A stretch of DNA of 64,000 bases from NCBI RefSeq assembly GCF_002968015.1, contig NZ_PUIP01000009.1, forward strand, positions 248,001 through 312,000, read 5' to 3'. Both the position numbers and the translations under genes were made by a program. The DNA is from Massilia phosphatilytica (GTDB lineage: Bacteria; Pseudomonadota; Gammaproteobacteria; Burkholderiales; Burkholderiaceae_D). Shown piece after piece: positions 54,635 to 63,723 of this stretch (its first letter is position 1; the number at the start of each line of letters is the position of its first letter). A model generated the notes under the pieces. It searched no databases. It was not told the DNA's origin and worked only from the letters and a program-made list of their open reading frames with translations.

Positions 54635-56209
54635 TCAGGCGGCGGCCAGTGCTCGGGTGGCATGGGCGTTTTGCAGCTTGAACACGCTGACGGCGCGCGC
54701 CAGGCGCTGCGCCTGTTCCTGCATCGACGCGGCGGCGGCGGCAGCCTGTTCCACGAGGGCCGCGTTCTGCTGCGTCGTTTCATCCATCGCGACGATGGTC
54801 TGGCTGACCTGGGCGATGCCGGCGCTCTGCTCGACGCTGGCAGCCGTAATCTCACCCATGATGTCGGTGACGCGGCGCACGCTTTCGACGACCTCTTCCA
54901 TCGTCACGCCGGCCTGCTCGACGAGCGTGCTGCCTTCCTGGACTTTATCTACGGAATCGCCGATCAGCAGCTTGATTTCCTTGGCGGCCGCGGCCGAGCG
55001 CTGCGCCAGGCTGCGCACTTCGGACGCCACGACGGCAAAGCCGCGCCCCTGCTCGCCCGCGCGCGCGGCTTCGACCGCCGCATTCAGGGCGAGGATATTC
55101 GTCTGGAAGGCGATGCCGTCGATCACGCCGATGATGTCGACGATCTTTTTCGACGACGCCGTGATCGATCCCATCGTCTCGATGACGTGCGCGACGACGG
55201 AACCGCCCCGCGCTGCGACTTCCGACGCCTGGGCCGCCAGCTGATTCGCCTGGCGCGCATTGTCCGCGTTCTGCTGCACGGTGCCGGTCAACGCGCGCAT
55301 CGAGCTCGACGTTTGCGCCAGGGACATGGCCTGGGATTCCGTGCGTGTCGACAGGTCCTGGTTGCCAGTAGCAATTTCCCCGGATGCGCAGGACATCGAC
55401 TCGGTACTCGTGCGCACTTCGCCGACAATGCGGATCAAGCTGGCATTCATGTGGCGCAGTGCCTCCATCATCTGGCCGGCCTCGTCGCGGCTGTCGACGG
55501 CGATGTCGCTCGTGAGATCGCCGTCGGCGACGCGGCGCGCGATGTCCACCACCTGGCCCAGCGGACGGGTAATGCTGCGCGTGGCCAGCCAGGCGACGCC
55601 CAGCGACAGCCCGGCGGCGATCGTTGTCAGCGCCAGGATCAGCATCTGCGTGCGCTGCGTGACGGCGGCGGTGTCGTCTCCGGCCTGGTGCATCGCGGCG
55701 TTCTGCCAGGCGACGAATTTGTCCAGTTGCTCGAAGTAGCGCGTCTGCTGGGGACGCAGCGAGAACATGAATTTCATCATCGCTTCGTCCTTCCGGTCTT
55801 CGTTGACGAGCTTGATGAACGCCGTTTGCGCCGGCAGGAATTTGTTCTGGATGGCAGCCAGCGCCTTCAGGATGTCGGCAGCCTCGGCATCGCCCGTGCT
55901 CCTGGCCAGTTCGGCGACCTGGGCAGTAGCGCTGGCGCTTCTCGCTTCCGTGTTCGCCAATTCCTTCTTGATCTGGTCCGGATCGGTCATGATGAGGACG
56001 TTGAGCATGCTGCGCGTGGCTTCGCTTACGTCTTCCTTGATGTGGTTGGCTGCGACGGTATTCGCGTAGCGCACTTTAACCAGGGTATCCATTTCCTTGT
56101 TCAGGCTGGCAATCCTGACATACGACAGCCCCGCCAGCAGCACCAGCAAGGCAATCACGACCCCGAACCCGATGGCCAGACGCTGGCCGATACTCATATT
56201 TCTAATCAT
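54635..56209 (-). CDS. Methyl-accepting chemotaxis protein
   Basis: 524 aa. Transmembrane helix 1 is at about 9-29; a periplasmic four-helix-bundle ligand domain (4HB_MCP type, about 150 aa) follows; TM2 is at about 188-209; then a HAMP domain (RSITRPLGQVVDIARRVADGDLTSDI). The cytoplasmic signalling hairpin has tip IIGVIDGIAFQTNILALNAAVEAARAGEQGRGFAVVASEVRSLAQRSA. The methylation-helix glutamines/glutamates are present. No obvious CheR-tethering pentapeptide at the C-terminus (ends RALAAA). The ligand is unknown; no che genes are in the window. Confidence 0.93.
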   Translation of the reverse strand: MIRNMSIGQRLAIGFGVVIALLVLLAGLSYVRIASLNKEMDTLVKVRYANTVAANHIKEDVSEATRSMLNVLIMTDPDQIKKELANTEARSASATAQVAELARSTGDAEAADILKALAAIQNKFLPAQTAFIKLVNEDRKDEAMMKFMFSLRPQQTRYFEQLDKFVAWQNAAMHQAGDDTAAVTQRTQMLILALTTIAAGLSLGVAWLATRSITRPLGQVVDIARRVADGDLTSDIAVDSRDEAGQMMEALRHMNASLIRIVGEVRTSTESMSCASGEIATGNQDLSTRTESQAMSLAQTSSSMRALTGTVQQNADNARQANQLAAQASEVAARGGSVVAHVIETMGSITASSKKIVDIIGVIDGIAFQTNILALNAAVEAARAGEQGRGFAVVASEVRSLAQRSAAAAKEIKLLIGDSVDKVQEGSTLVEQAGVTMEEVVESVRRVTDIMGEITAASVEQSAGIAQVSQTIVAMDETTQQNAALVEQAAAAAASMQEQAQRLARAVSVFKLQNAHATRALAAA

Positions 56210-56431
56210 TATTGTGAGTCTCTCCGTCCGAAAAAAGAATGGGCGTGCTAATTTTGCAAGATAAATATAGCACCGATCAATTTGGCAAAATTAGAGACTC
56301 AAAACTATTTCAATGCTGCAAGAGCACAATCCAGGCCGTCATACCGGGCGCTTGTGAATGGCGAACGCGAACTGCTGTGCACCAAAAGCGGGCATCAGGG
56401 TGTTGTGTTTTGGAACACGCCTGGCGCGTCG

Positions 56432-56995
56432 TCACGACTTGCGGACACCTGCTTCGCCGTACGGATCGTCATGCGTGCGCTCGATCTCGTTCAGCACGGC
56501 TTTGGGATCTGCCGGCTTGGCCAATTCGGCCGCTTCATGATCGTCGGTCTTGCGCACGTTCGGCATGTCGCGTCTCAACTCTTCCAACAACTGGATGATC
56601 TTGCTGGACTTTTCTTCCGTCAGCAGGTTGACTTGCAGGTCGAGGTGGGCGTGGTGGTCGGCCAGCCTGGACATGCGGTTCTGGCGGATCAGCACGGTGG
56701 TCGAGATGACGAAGGCGTTCAGGCCGATGACGCCCTGCAGCCAGAAGAACGGCGGCTCGTCGATCTGCTTCCAGCCGAGATCGTCCGCCAGCAGATTGGC
56801 CGCGATCCAGCCGGCGATGAACAGGATGTTCGCCGCCACGTAACCGGGACTGCCGAGGAACAGCGCCACCTTTTCCACGATACGCTGGGTCGCCGATACC
56901 TGCTGCTCGTGCCGTGCATAGAATTCGGCGACGGTGTCGATGTTGTCGCTCACCGAGGAGGGCAAGCGGGGCCGGGAATCGGAATCGTCGCTCAT
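56432..56995 (-). CDS. DUF1003 family membrane protein
   Basis: 187 aa. Two transmembrane helices (GSPGYVAANILFIAGWIAANLL and FFWLQGVIGLNAFVISTTVLIRQNR) preceded by DTVAEFYARHEQQVSATQRIVEKVALF and followed by a cytoplasmic coiled-coil (HAHLDLQVNLLTEEKSSKIIQLLEELRRDMPNV), the DUF1003 layout. Function unknown. Monocistronic. Confidence 0.88.
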   Translation of the reverse strand: MSDDSDSRPRLPSSVSDNIDTVAEFYARHEQQVSATQRIVEKVALFLGSPGYVAANILFIAGWIAANLLADDLGWKQIDEPPFFWLQGVIGLNAFVISTTVLIRQNRMSRLADHHAHLDLQVNLLTEEKSSKIIQLLEELRRDMPNVRKTDDHEAAELAKPADPKAVLNEIERTHDDPYGEAGVRKS

Positions 56996-57092
56996 GAATC
57001 CAGCATAACACGGGGTGTGGAATGGTCACGGACGATAAATTATATGCGCAATGAATGAAGAAATTGCGCATGCAATCATTGAGATAAAACAA

Positions 57093-57113
57093 AAGCCGGC
57101 GCGGGGCCGGCTT
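57093..57113 (-). terminator. Terminator after the ferredoxin gene
   Basis: AAGCCGGC/GCCGGCTT stem with a T-rich flank on the minus strand, 8 bp from the stop at 57121. Confidence 0.72.
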
Positions 57114-57120
57114 GTGCGAT

Positions 57121-57384
57121 TCAGGCCGCGTTGGCCTTGTCCGCGGTCAGGCGTTCGTATTTCGCCTGGAGTTGTTCGCGCGTTTCGCGCCATTCGGGAT
57201 TGAACGGAATGCAGGCGACCGGGCACACCTGCTGGCATTGCGGCTCATCGAAATGGCCGACGCATTCCGTGCATTTGTGCGGATCGATCTGGTAGAACTC
57301 CGCGCCCATCGAAATGGCGTCGTTCGGGCACTCGGGCTCGCACACGTCGCAATTGATGCAGTCGTCGGTAATCAGTAATGCCAT
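57121..57384 (-). CDS. YfhL-type 2[4Fe-4S] ferredoxin
   Basis: 87 aa. First cluster motif CINCDVCEPECP (Cys9, 12, 15, 19) and second CTECVGHFDEPQCQQVCPVAC (Cys38, 41, 50, 54, 58), with the 8-residue insertion typical of the Alvin/YfhL group. Low-potential electron carrier. Encoded 13 bp downstream of coaD, probably co-transcribed, as is common in Betaproteobacteria. Confidence 0.92.
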   Translation of the reverse strand: MALLITDDCINCDVCEPECPNDAISMGAEFYQIDPHKCTECVGHFDEPQCQQVCPVACIPFNPEWRETREQLQAKYERLTADKANAA

Positions 57385-57397
57385 GACAAGAATAACC

Positions 57398-57898
57398 TCA
57401 GGCTTTCGGTGCGGCCGCCAATTCGGCGATTTTCTTTTGCAGCCAGCGGTCGACCGAGGGGAACACGAATTTGGAGACGTCGCCGCCCAGCATGGCGATC
57501 TCGCGCACGATGGTGCCGGAGATGAACTGGTACTGGTCGGACGGCGTCAGAAACAGGGTTTCGACGTCGGGCAGCAGGTAGCGGTTCATGCCCGCCATCT
57601 GGAACTCGTATTCGAAGTCGGATACGGCGCGCAGGCCGCGCACGATCACCCGTGCATCGTGCTGGCGGACGAAATCCTTGAGCAGGCCGGAAAAGCTTTC
57701 GACCTTCACGTTCGGATAATGGCCCAGCACTTCGTTGGCGATTTCCAGGCGCTCGGCGAGCGAGAAGAAGGGACGCTTGTTCTTGCTGTCGGCGACCCCG
57801 ACCACCAGGGTGTCGAACAGGCCCGATGCGCGACGCACCAAATCTTCATGGCCGCGGGTGAGTGGATCGAAAGTTCCTGGATAAACGGCTACAACCAT
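57398..57898 (-). CDS. coaD: Phosphopantetheine adenylyltransferase
   Basis: 166 aa. Penultimate step of CoA synthesis. Nucleotidyltransferase motif YPGTFDPLTRGHEDLVRRA (TxGH type, His18), VGVADSKNKRPFFSLAERLEIA, RGLRAVSDFEYEFQMAGMNR, and TPSDQYQFISGTIVREIAMLGGD (ISGT-type motif). Normal length. Upstream of the ferredoxin gene. Confidence 0.95.
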   Translation of the reverse strand: MVVAVYPGTFDPLTRGHEDLVRRASGLFDTLVVGVADSKNKRPFFSLAERLEIANEVLGHYPNVKVESFSGLLKDFVRQHDARVIVRGLRAVSDFEYEFQMAGMNRYLLPDVETLFLTPSDQYQFISGTIVREIAMLGGDVSKFVFPSVDRWLQKKIAELAAAPKA

Positions 57899-58019
57899 TG
57901 CGGCTCCCTGGAGAATGCACCTGAATAGACTCGCATTATGCCTGATATTTCGGCAGCCGCCCCAGGGTGGGGCGCCATTTGCTTATTGTTTAGGCAGTTT
58001 TACCCAGAAAAGCGGTGTT

Positions 58020-58661
58020 TTAATGCAACTTTAGCAGGTGGTAGTGCACCATGCCGGCCTTGTCGGCGCGAACGAGTTGCCAGGGCTGCAGCCACTCGGG
58101 GACGTCGCCGTCCGCCTGCTCCGTCTCCGGGAACGGCAGGCGCTCGCCCGATTCGGCATACACGAGACCGCCTTCGTTCAGCAATTGTGCGCAGAGCGGC
58201 AGGGCCTGGACCAGGAAATCCTGCTGGTACGGCGGGTCGAGGAAGATCACGTCGAAACGCTGGCCGCGCTGGATCCAGTCGCGCGCCACGGCAAGGGCAT
58301 CGGCGCGCAGCACGCGCACGTTGTCCGCCTTGAGCTTGTCCTTGATCAGTTCGAGCTGGCGCACGACGGGGCCGACGGTATCGATCATCGTGACGGACCG
58401 CGCGCCGCGGCTGGCCGCCTCGAAGCCGAGCGCGCCGCTGCCGGCGAACAAGTCGAGACAGTCGACGCGGTCCCAGTCGCCCGTCATCTGGTGGTTGATC
58501 CAGTTGAAGACGGTTTCGCGGACGCGGTCGGGCGTGGGACGCAGGCCTAGCGCATCGAGGACAGGAAGCGGCGTGCGCTTCCAGGCGCCGCCGATGATGC
58601 GGACTTGTTGCGGCGGGCCCGGACGGCGGGCGTAGGTAGGGGCGGACTTCTTTTTTTGCAT
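58020..58661 (-). CDS. rsmD: 16S rRNA (guanine-966-N2)-methyltransferase
   Basis: 213 aa from the ATG at 58661 (MQKKKSAPTYARR). N-terminal VRIIGGAWKRTPLPV and RPTPDRVRETVFNWI, SAM motif CLDLFAGSGALGFEAASRGA, and catalytic VIFLDPPYQQDF (D/NPPY) are the RsmD signatures. Modifies G966 in helix 31 of 16S rRNA. Between coaD and a lipoprotein gene on the same strand. Confidence 0.93.
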   Translation of the reverse strand: MQKKKSAPTYARRPGPPQQVRIIGGAWKRTPLPVLDALGLRPTPDRVRETVFNWINHQMTGDWDRVDCLDLFAGSGALGFEAASRGARSVTMIDTVGPVVRQLELIKDKLKADNVRVLRADALAVARDWIQRGQRFDVIFLDPPYQQDFLVQALPLCAQLLNEGGLVYAESGERLPFPETEQADGDVPEWLQPWQLVRADKAGMVHYHLLKLH

Positions 58662-58689
58662 GGGCGGGAATATAGCACGGTGCTCCCTG

Positions 58690-59586
58690 TCACTTTCCGG
58701 CCGCCAGCGCATTGAAATCGTTGATCCAGCCCTGCATGCGTTTCTGCGCATGGGCTTTCTGGTCCGGCGTCGTCAGGCGGATCGCCGTCAGAATGAATTT
58801 CGACGTGTTGTCGATATAGGCGTCGAAGAATGCCTTGCGTTCCGGCGCGTCCATGCGGTCGAAGAAGTCGCGCAGCAGGTCGTGGATCGCCGACATCGTC
58901 TGTTCCTTGTTCAGCTTATCCCTTTGAATACGCTGCAGCAGCGCGATGATTTTTTTGTGGCGCAGTATGCGTTCCTGCATCCAGATCTCGTTGTCGAGCG
59001 GGCGGGCGTCAGACGCTTTGCGCAGCAGCGCTTCCTGGTCGCGGCTGAAACTGCCGAACCACAATTCGAGCTGCTCCATCGCCTTTTTATAGCGGGCCTT
59101 GTGCTGGTCCTCGACGCTGCCGCTCATGAATTTCTTGCGGAAGTCTTCGTTATTCTTCGCGAATTTCTTTTCCATTTGCGCGATCTGGTCCGGCTTGATC
59201 GACATCGCCAGGTCGGCCAGATCCGGCAGCGCTTTAAAGGCCAGCAATTCCGTTCGCGCCTTGACGTCGCGGTAGTCGGACAGGAGTTCGGCCTGCGTGA
59301 CATTGCCGTCGCCGAGCTGGCGCTGCATCTTGGTCAGCAGGCCGGCGTAATCGCGCAGCTGCGTCGTGCGGTGCCACTGGAACAGGTTGTCGATATCTTT
59401 CTTGACCCAATCCGACTGGTCGCTGTCGAGATCGAGATACGCGTTCAACCACCAGTACAGCAAAGTGTCGCCGTGGTTGTAGGTGAACCGGATCGTGCTG
59501 CATGCGCTCAGCAGCGCCATGAAGGCGATCAGGAATAACATTCGTGCCCGCAGGAACACGGTAGGGGGCGTGTTAAACTTTTTCAT
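58690..59586 (-). CDS. DUF6279-type lipoprotein, helical
   Basis: 298 aa from the ATG at 59586. Type II signal peptide with lipobox-like LLSAC at about residue 28 (FLIAFMALLSACSTIRFTYNHGD). The remainder is almost wholly alpha-helical and charged; the start of the mature part, YNHGDTLLYWWLNAYLDLDSDQ, is the conserved section of this family. Function unknown; probably an outer-membrane lipoprotein facing the periplasm. Divergent from glmU across 28 bp. Confidence 0.8.
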   Translation of the reverse strand: MKKFNTPPTVFLRARMLFLIAFMALLSACSTIRFTYNHGDTLLYWWLNAYLDLDSDQSDWVKKDIDNLFQWHRTTQLRDYAGLLTKMQRQLGDGNVTQAELLSDYRDVKARTELLAFKALPDLADLAMSIKPDQIAQMEKKFAKNNEDFRKKFMSGSVEDQHKARYKKAMEQLELWFGSFSRDQEALLRKASDARPLDNEIWMQERILRHKKIIALLQRIQRDKLNKEQTMSAIHDLLRDFFDRMDAPERKAFFDAYIDNTSKFILTAIRLTTPDQKAHAQKRMQGWINDFNALAAGK

Positions 59587-59614
59587 CTTTTTTAACTCAT
59601 TTTGAGAACGGCTT

Positions 59615-60988
59615 ATGAACGTAGTCATCCTCGCCGCCGGCATGGGAAAGCGCATGCAATCCACACTGCCGAAAGTCTTGCATCCACTGGCCGGGAAGCC
59701 GCTGTTGCAGCATGTTATCGATACGGCGCGCAGCCTGAGCCCGAGTAAATTATGCGTGATTTACGGGCACGGCGGCGCAGCGGTGCCGAGTGCGGTTCAA
59801 GCCTGGTCGGCCCAAGGCGTCGCGATCGACACGGCCCTGCAGGAACCGCAGCTGGGGACCGGCCACGCCGTCATGCAGGCCTTGCCGCAGATCGACGAAA
59901 ACGCGCCGACGCTTGTCCTGTACGGCGACGTGCCGCTGACGACGGTCGCCTCGCTGCGCCGCCTGGTCGAGGCCGCCGGCGACGACAAGCTGGCAATCCT
60001 GACCGTCGAACAGGCGAATCCGTTCGGCCTGGGCCGTATTGTCCGCGAGAATGGCAACATCGTGCGCATCGTCGAAGAAAAGGATGCGAACGAGGCCGAG
60101 CGTGCCATCAAGGAAATCAACAGCGGCATCATGGTGATCCCGACGCGCCACCTGACTGCCTGGCTGGGAGCGCTGAAGAACAACAACGCACAGGGCGAAT
60201 ATTACCTGACCGACATCGTCGCTCAAGCCGTCGCGGCCGGCGTACCGGTCGTGTCGGCCCAGCCGTCCGCCGAATGGGAAGTGGCAGGCGTGAACAGCAA
60301 GGTACAACTGGCCGAGCTGGAGCGCCGTCACCAGCTGAACATCGCCACCGCCCTGCTCGAAAAGGGTGTGACCTTGCTGGATCCGGCGCGCATCGACGTG
60401 CGCGGCGAACTCGTCTGCGGGCGCGATGTCACCATCGACGTCGGCTGCGTGTTCGAAGGCCGCGTGGTCATCGGCGACGGCGTGACGATCGGTGCCAACA
60501 GCGTGTTCGTGAACGCGACGGTCGCCGCGGGCGCCCAGATCAAGCCGTTCTGCCACCTGGAAGGCGCCACCGTGGGCGAAAAATCGGTCATCGGTCCGTT
60601 TGCGCGCCTGCGCCCGGGTACGGAACTCGGCGAAGACGTCCACGTGGGCAATTTTGTCGAGATCAAGAACAGCAAGGTCGCCGCGCACAGCAAGGCCAAC
60701 CACCTGGCCTATGTGGGCGATGCCGACGTCGGTTCGCGCGTCAACATCGGCGCCGGTACGATCACGTGCAATTACGATGGTGCCAATAAATTCCGCACGA
60801 TCATCGAAGACGACGCGTTCATCGGCAGCGACAGCCAGCTGGTGGCCCCGGTCACGGTCGGCAAGGGCGCGACGATCGGCGCCGGCACCACGCTGACCAA
60901 GGATGCACCGGCCGGCAAGCTGACCATTTCTCGTCCGAAGCAGCTGACGATCGAGAACTGGAAGCGTCCGGTCAAGGTCAAGAAATAA
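59615..60988 (+). CDS. glmU: Bifunctional N-acetylglucosamine-1-phosphate uridyltransferase / glucosamine-1-phosphate acetyltransferase
   Basis: 457 aa. Makes UDP-GlcNAc for peptidoglycan and LPS. Pyrophosphorylase domain to about residue 230: VVILAAGMGKRMQSTLPKVLHPLAGKPLL, LGTGHAV, YGDVPLT, GVNSKVQLAELERR. A linker and left-handed beta-helix of hexapeptide repeats with acetyltransferase residues follow (RLRPGTELGEDVHVGNFVEIKNSKVAAHSKANHLAYVGDADVG, NYDGANKFRTIIEDDAFIGS). Complete. With glmS 0.85 kb downstream, it supplies both ends of the amino-sugar route. Confidence 0.96.
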   Translation: MNVVILAAGMGKRMQSTLPKVLHPLAGKPLLQHVIDTARSLSPSKLCVIYGHGGAAVPSAVQAWSAQGVAIDTALQEPQLGTGHAVMQALPQIDENAPTLVLYGDVPLTTVASLRRLVEAAGDDKLAILTVEQANPFGLGRIVRENGNIVRIVEEKDANEAERAIKEINSGIMVIPTRHLTAWLGALKNNNAQGEYYLTDIVAQAVAAGVPVVSAQPSAEWEVAGVNSKVQLAELERRHQLNIATALLEKGVTLLDPARIDVRGELVCGRDVTIDVGCVFEGRVVIGDGVTIGANSVFVNATVAAGAQIKPFCHLEGATVGEKSVIGPFARLRPGTELGEDVHVGNFVEIKNSKVAAHSKANHLAYVGDADVGSRVNIGAGTITCNYDGANKFRTIIEDDAFIGSDSQLVAPVTVGKGATIGAGTTLTKDAPAGKLTISRPKQLTIENWKRPVKVKK

Positions 60989-61218
60989 GCTTGTCCACTG
61001 CATACGCACAGGCTAATCACAGCCTGATCCACTGCCTGTGCACAGGGATGTCAACCGACCGTCCACAACATCGTCCACAGAGTCATCCACAGGCCCGCCG
61101 CGTTCTTCCGGCGGGCCTGTGCGTTTCAGAAACCCGGTGAAATGCGCAGGTCGCGAGTAGTGGTGCCTCTGGCGCACCAGTGCGGCGGGGATGAATGCAC
61201 AAAGTTATCCACAGCTTG
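60989..61218. other. Intergenic region with TCCACA repeats between glmU and the Lrp gene
   Basis: Three TCCACA motifs recur every 12 bp (starts 61060, 61072, 61084), followed by a GC hairpin GGCCCGCC/GGCGGGCC (about 61092-61117) that may end glmU. A perfect DnaA-type TTATCCACA lies at 61205-61213, next to the Lrp-gene stop. No gene seen. Confidence 0.6.
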
Positions 61219-61692
61219 TCAGATGTCGATACGCGTTTCGAACTTGCTGCGGAATGTGGAAAAGTACGCTTTGACGTTGCGCACATTGCTGTGCGTGGTG
61301 AACAGGCGGTGCGCCAGGGCGTGATAAGCCGGCATGTCGGCCACCTGCACGACGAGCACGAAGTCCGGGCCGGGCGACACGCGGTAGCACTGCAGCACGG
61401 CCGCCTCATCCGCCACGACCCGTTCGAACTCCGTCATGCGGTCGGCAGCCTGCACGTCCAGCGTGATCTCGACGATGGCGGAGAGCCGCGCGCCGACCTT
61501 GTCGGGCGCGACGATCGCAACTTGCCGCTCGATAACACCGTTTTCCCTGAGCTGTTTAACACGGCGCAGGCAAGTCGGCGGCGAGATATGTACCAATTCC
61601 GCCAATTCCGCATTGGTCTGCGCAGCATCAACCTGCAGGATGTTCAGGATGCGACGATCCAGATCGTCAAGGAGGGGGCCCTCTTGCGGCAT
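61219..61692 (-). CDS. Lrp/AsnC family transcriptional regulator
   Basis: 157 aa. HTH: LDDLDRRILNILQVDAAQTNAELAELVHISPPTCLRRVKQLRENGVI. RAM domain: LSAIVEITLDVQ, CYRVSPGPDFVLVVQVADMPAYHALAHRLF and the terminal FSTFRSKFETRIDI. Only moderately similar to the Lrp encoded beside putA. Ligand and targets unknown; divergent from glmS across 146 bp. Confidence 0.88.
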   Translation of the reverse strand: MPQEGPLLDDLDRRILNILQVDAAQTNAELAELVHISPPTCLRRVKQLRENGVIERQVAIVAPDKVGARLSAIVEITLDVQAADRMTEFERVVADEAAVLQCYRVSPGPDFVLVVQVADMPAYHALAHRLFTTHSNVRNVKAYFSTFRSKFETRIDI

Positions 61693-61838
61693 ATAATTAA
61701 AATCTTTCGATAAAAATGAAAGGATATTTCATGTCGAATACGTCGTGAAATTATCTATCAAAATGACGCACACTTAGAAAGCATATTTCGTTTCCTCTAC
61801 TCTACAGTGCATGCATCAATCGATTTCGGAGGTTTCCC

Positions 61839-63668
61839 ATGTGTGGCATCGTCGGCGCAGTCGCCCAGCGCAATATCACCCCAGTGCTCATCGAAGGTCT
61901 GAAGCGTCTCGAATACCGCGGCTATGATTCCTGCGGCGTGGCGCTGCACGTGGACAGCCGCCTCGAGCGTTCGCGCAGCACGTCGCGCGTGGCCGATCTG
62001 GAAACCCAGATCCAGGAAACCCACCTGCAAGGTTTCACGGGCATCGCCCACACCCGCTGGGCGACGCACGGCGCGCCGGCCACCAGGAACGCGCACCCGC
62101 ACTTCTCGCCGAACAGCGAAGACGCGCGCATCGCCCTTGTCCACAACGGCATCATCGAGAATCACGACGAGCTGCGCGCCGAGCTGACCGGCCTGGGCTA
62201 TGTGTTCCAGAGCCAGACCGACACCGAGGTCATCGCCCACCTGGTCGACCACATGTACAACGGCGACCTGTTCGACACCGTGCAACAGGCGGTCAAACGC
62301 CTGCACGGCGCCTACGCGATCGCAGTGTTCTGCCGCGAGGAGCCGCACCGCGTCGTGGCCGCGCGCCAGGGGTCGCCGCTGATCGTCGGCGTGGGCAAAG
62401 GCGAAAACTTCGTCGCCTCCGACGCGATGGCGCTGGCCGGCACCACCGACCAGATCATCTACCTGGAAGAAGGCGACGTGGTCGACCTGCAACTGGCCCG
62501 CTACTGGATCGTGGATGCCGAAGGCCGTCCGGCCGAGCGCGAGGTCAAGACGGTGCACGCGCACACTGGCGCCGCCGAGCTCGGCCCGTACCGCCACTAC
62601 ATGCAGAAGGAAATCTTCGAACAGCCGCGCGTCGTCGGCGACACGCTGGAAGGCGTGACGGGCATCATGCCGGAACTGTTCGGCGACCAGGCGTTCCGCG
62701 TGTTCAAGGAAATCGACCGCGTCCTGATCCTGGCCTGCGGCACCAGCTACTACGCGGGCCTGACGGCCAAGTACTGGATCGAGTCGGTGGCCAAGCTGCC
62801 GGTGAACGTCGAGATCGCCAGCGAATACCGCTACCGCGACAGCGTCCCGCATCCGAACACGCTCGTCGTGACGATCTCGCAGTCCGGCGAAACGGCCGAC
62901 ACGCTGGCCGCGCTGAAGCACGCGCGCAGCCTCGGCATGACGAACACGCTGACGATCTGCAATGTGTCCACGAGCGCGATGGTGCGCGAGTGCAAGCTGG
63001 CGTACATCACCCGTGCCGGCGTCGAAGTGGGCGTGGCCTCGACGAAGGCCTTTACGACCCAGCTGGCCGCGCTGTTCCTGCTGACCCTGACCCTGGCCCA
63101 GGTGAATGGCCGCCTGACCGACGAGCAGGAAGCGAACTACCTGAAGCAGATGCGCCACCTGCCGGTCGCGCTGTCGTCCGTGCTGGCGCTGGAGCCGCAG
63201 GTGATCGCGTGGGCCGAGGAATTCGCCCGCAAGGAAAACGCCCTGTTCCTGGGGCGCGGCCTCCACTACCCGATCGCCCTGGAAGGCGCGCTGAAGCTGA
63301 AGGAAATCTCGTACATCCACGCCGAAGCCTACCCGGCCGGCGAACTGAAGCACGGCCCGCTGGCGCTGGTGACGGAAGAGATGCCGGTGGTGACGATCGC
63401 CCCGAACGACGCCCTGCTGGAAAAGCTGAAGTCGAACATGCAGGAAGTCCGCGCCCGCGGCGGCCAGTTGTATGTGTTTGCCGACGTCGACACGCAGATC
63501 ACGTCGGGCGAAGGCCTGCACGTGATCCGCCTGCCGGAGCACTATGGCCTGCTGTCGCCGATCCTGCACGTGGCGGCGCTGCAGCTGCTGGCGTATCACA
63601 CGGCGCTGGCACGCGGTACCGACGTCGACAAGCCGCGTAATCTGGCGAAATCGGTGACGGTCGAATAA
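61839..63668 (+). CDS. glmS: Glutamine-fructose-6-phosphate aminotransferase (isomerizing)
   Basis: 609 aa. Converts fructose-6-P and glutamine to glucosamine-6-P. N-terminal Ntn glutaminase starts MCGIVGAVAQRN with nucleophile Cys2 (after Met removal) and includes HTRWATHGAPATRNAHPH. Two SIS sugar-binding domains follow (LACGTSYYAGLTAKYWIE, TISQSGETADTLAALKHA, ASTKAFTTQLAALFLL, FLGRGLHYPIALEGALKLKEISYIHAEAYPAGELKHGPLALV). C-terminus KPRNLAKSVTVE. No ribozyme expected or seen upstream. Confidence 0.97.
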   Translation: MCGIVGAVAQRNITPVLIEGLKRLEYRGYDSCGVALHVDSRLERSRSTSRVADLETQIQETHLQGFTGIAHTRWATHGAPATRNAHPHFSPNSEDARIALVHNGIIENHDELRAELTGLGYVFQSQTDTEVIAHLVDHMYNGDLFDTVQQAVKRLHGAYAIAVFCREEPHRVVAARQGSPLIVGVGKGENFVASDAMALAGTTDQIIYLEEGDVVDLQLARYWIVDAEGRPAEREVKTVHAHTGAAELGPYRHYMQKEIFEQPRVVGDTLEGVTGIMPELFGDQAFRVFKEIDRVLILACGTSYYAGLTAKYWIESVAKLPVNVEIASEYRYRDSVPHPNTLVVTISQSGETADTLAALKHARSLGMTNTLTICNVSTSAMVRECKLAYITRAGVEVGVASTKAFTTQLAALFLLTLTLAQVNGRLTDEQEANYLKQMRHLPVALSSVLALEPQVIAWAEEFARKENALFLGRGLHYPIALEGALKLKEISYIHAEAYPAGELKHGPLALVTEEMPVVTIAPNDALLEKLKSNMQEVRARGGQLYVFADVDTQITSGEGLHVIRLPEHYGLLSPILHVAALQLLAYHTALARGTDVDKPRNLAKSVTVE

Positions 63669-63682
63669 GACGGTGAAACGAA

Positions 63683-63704
63683 CCGTGCGGCCCAGGCCGC
63701 ACGG
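63683..63704. terminator. Hairpin downstream of glmS
   Basis: CCGTGCGGCC/GGCCGCACGG 10-bp stem with a 2-nt loop, 15 bp after the glmS stop. No T-tract, so it may be a 3'-end structure rather than an intrinsic terminator. Confidence 0.45.
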
Positions 63705-63723
63705 CCGCATCGGGAGGCCATGG

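Noticed and set aside
61693..61838. glmS ribozyme/riboswitch upstream of glmS
   Set aside because: The interval is only 146 bp and shared with a divergent promoter; the ribozyme is known from Gram-positive bacteria and nothing resembling its core is visible.
61797..63710. 637-codon minus-strand open frame opposite glmS
   Set aside because: His/Arg/Gln-rich mirror of a conserved glmS gene.
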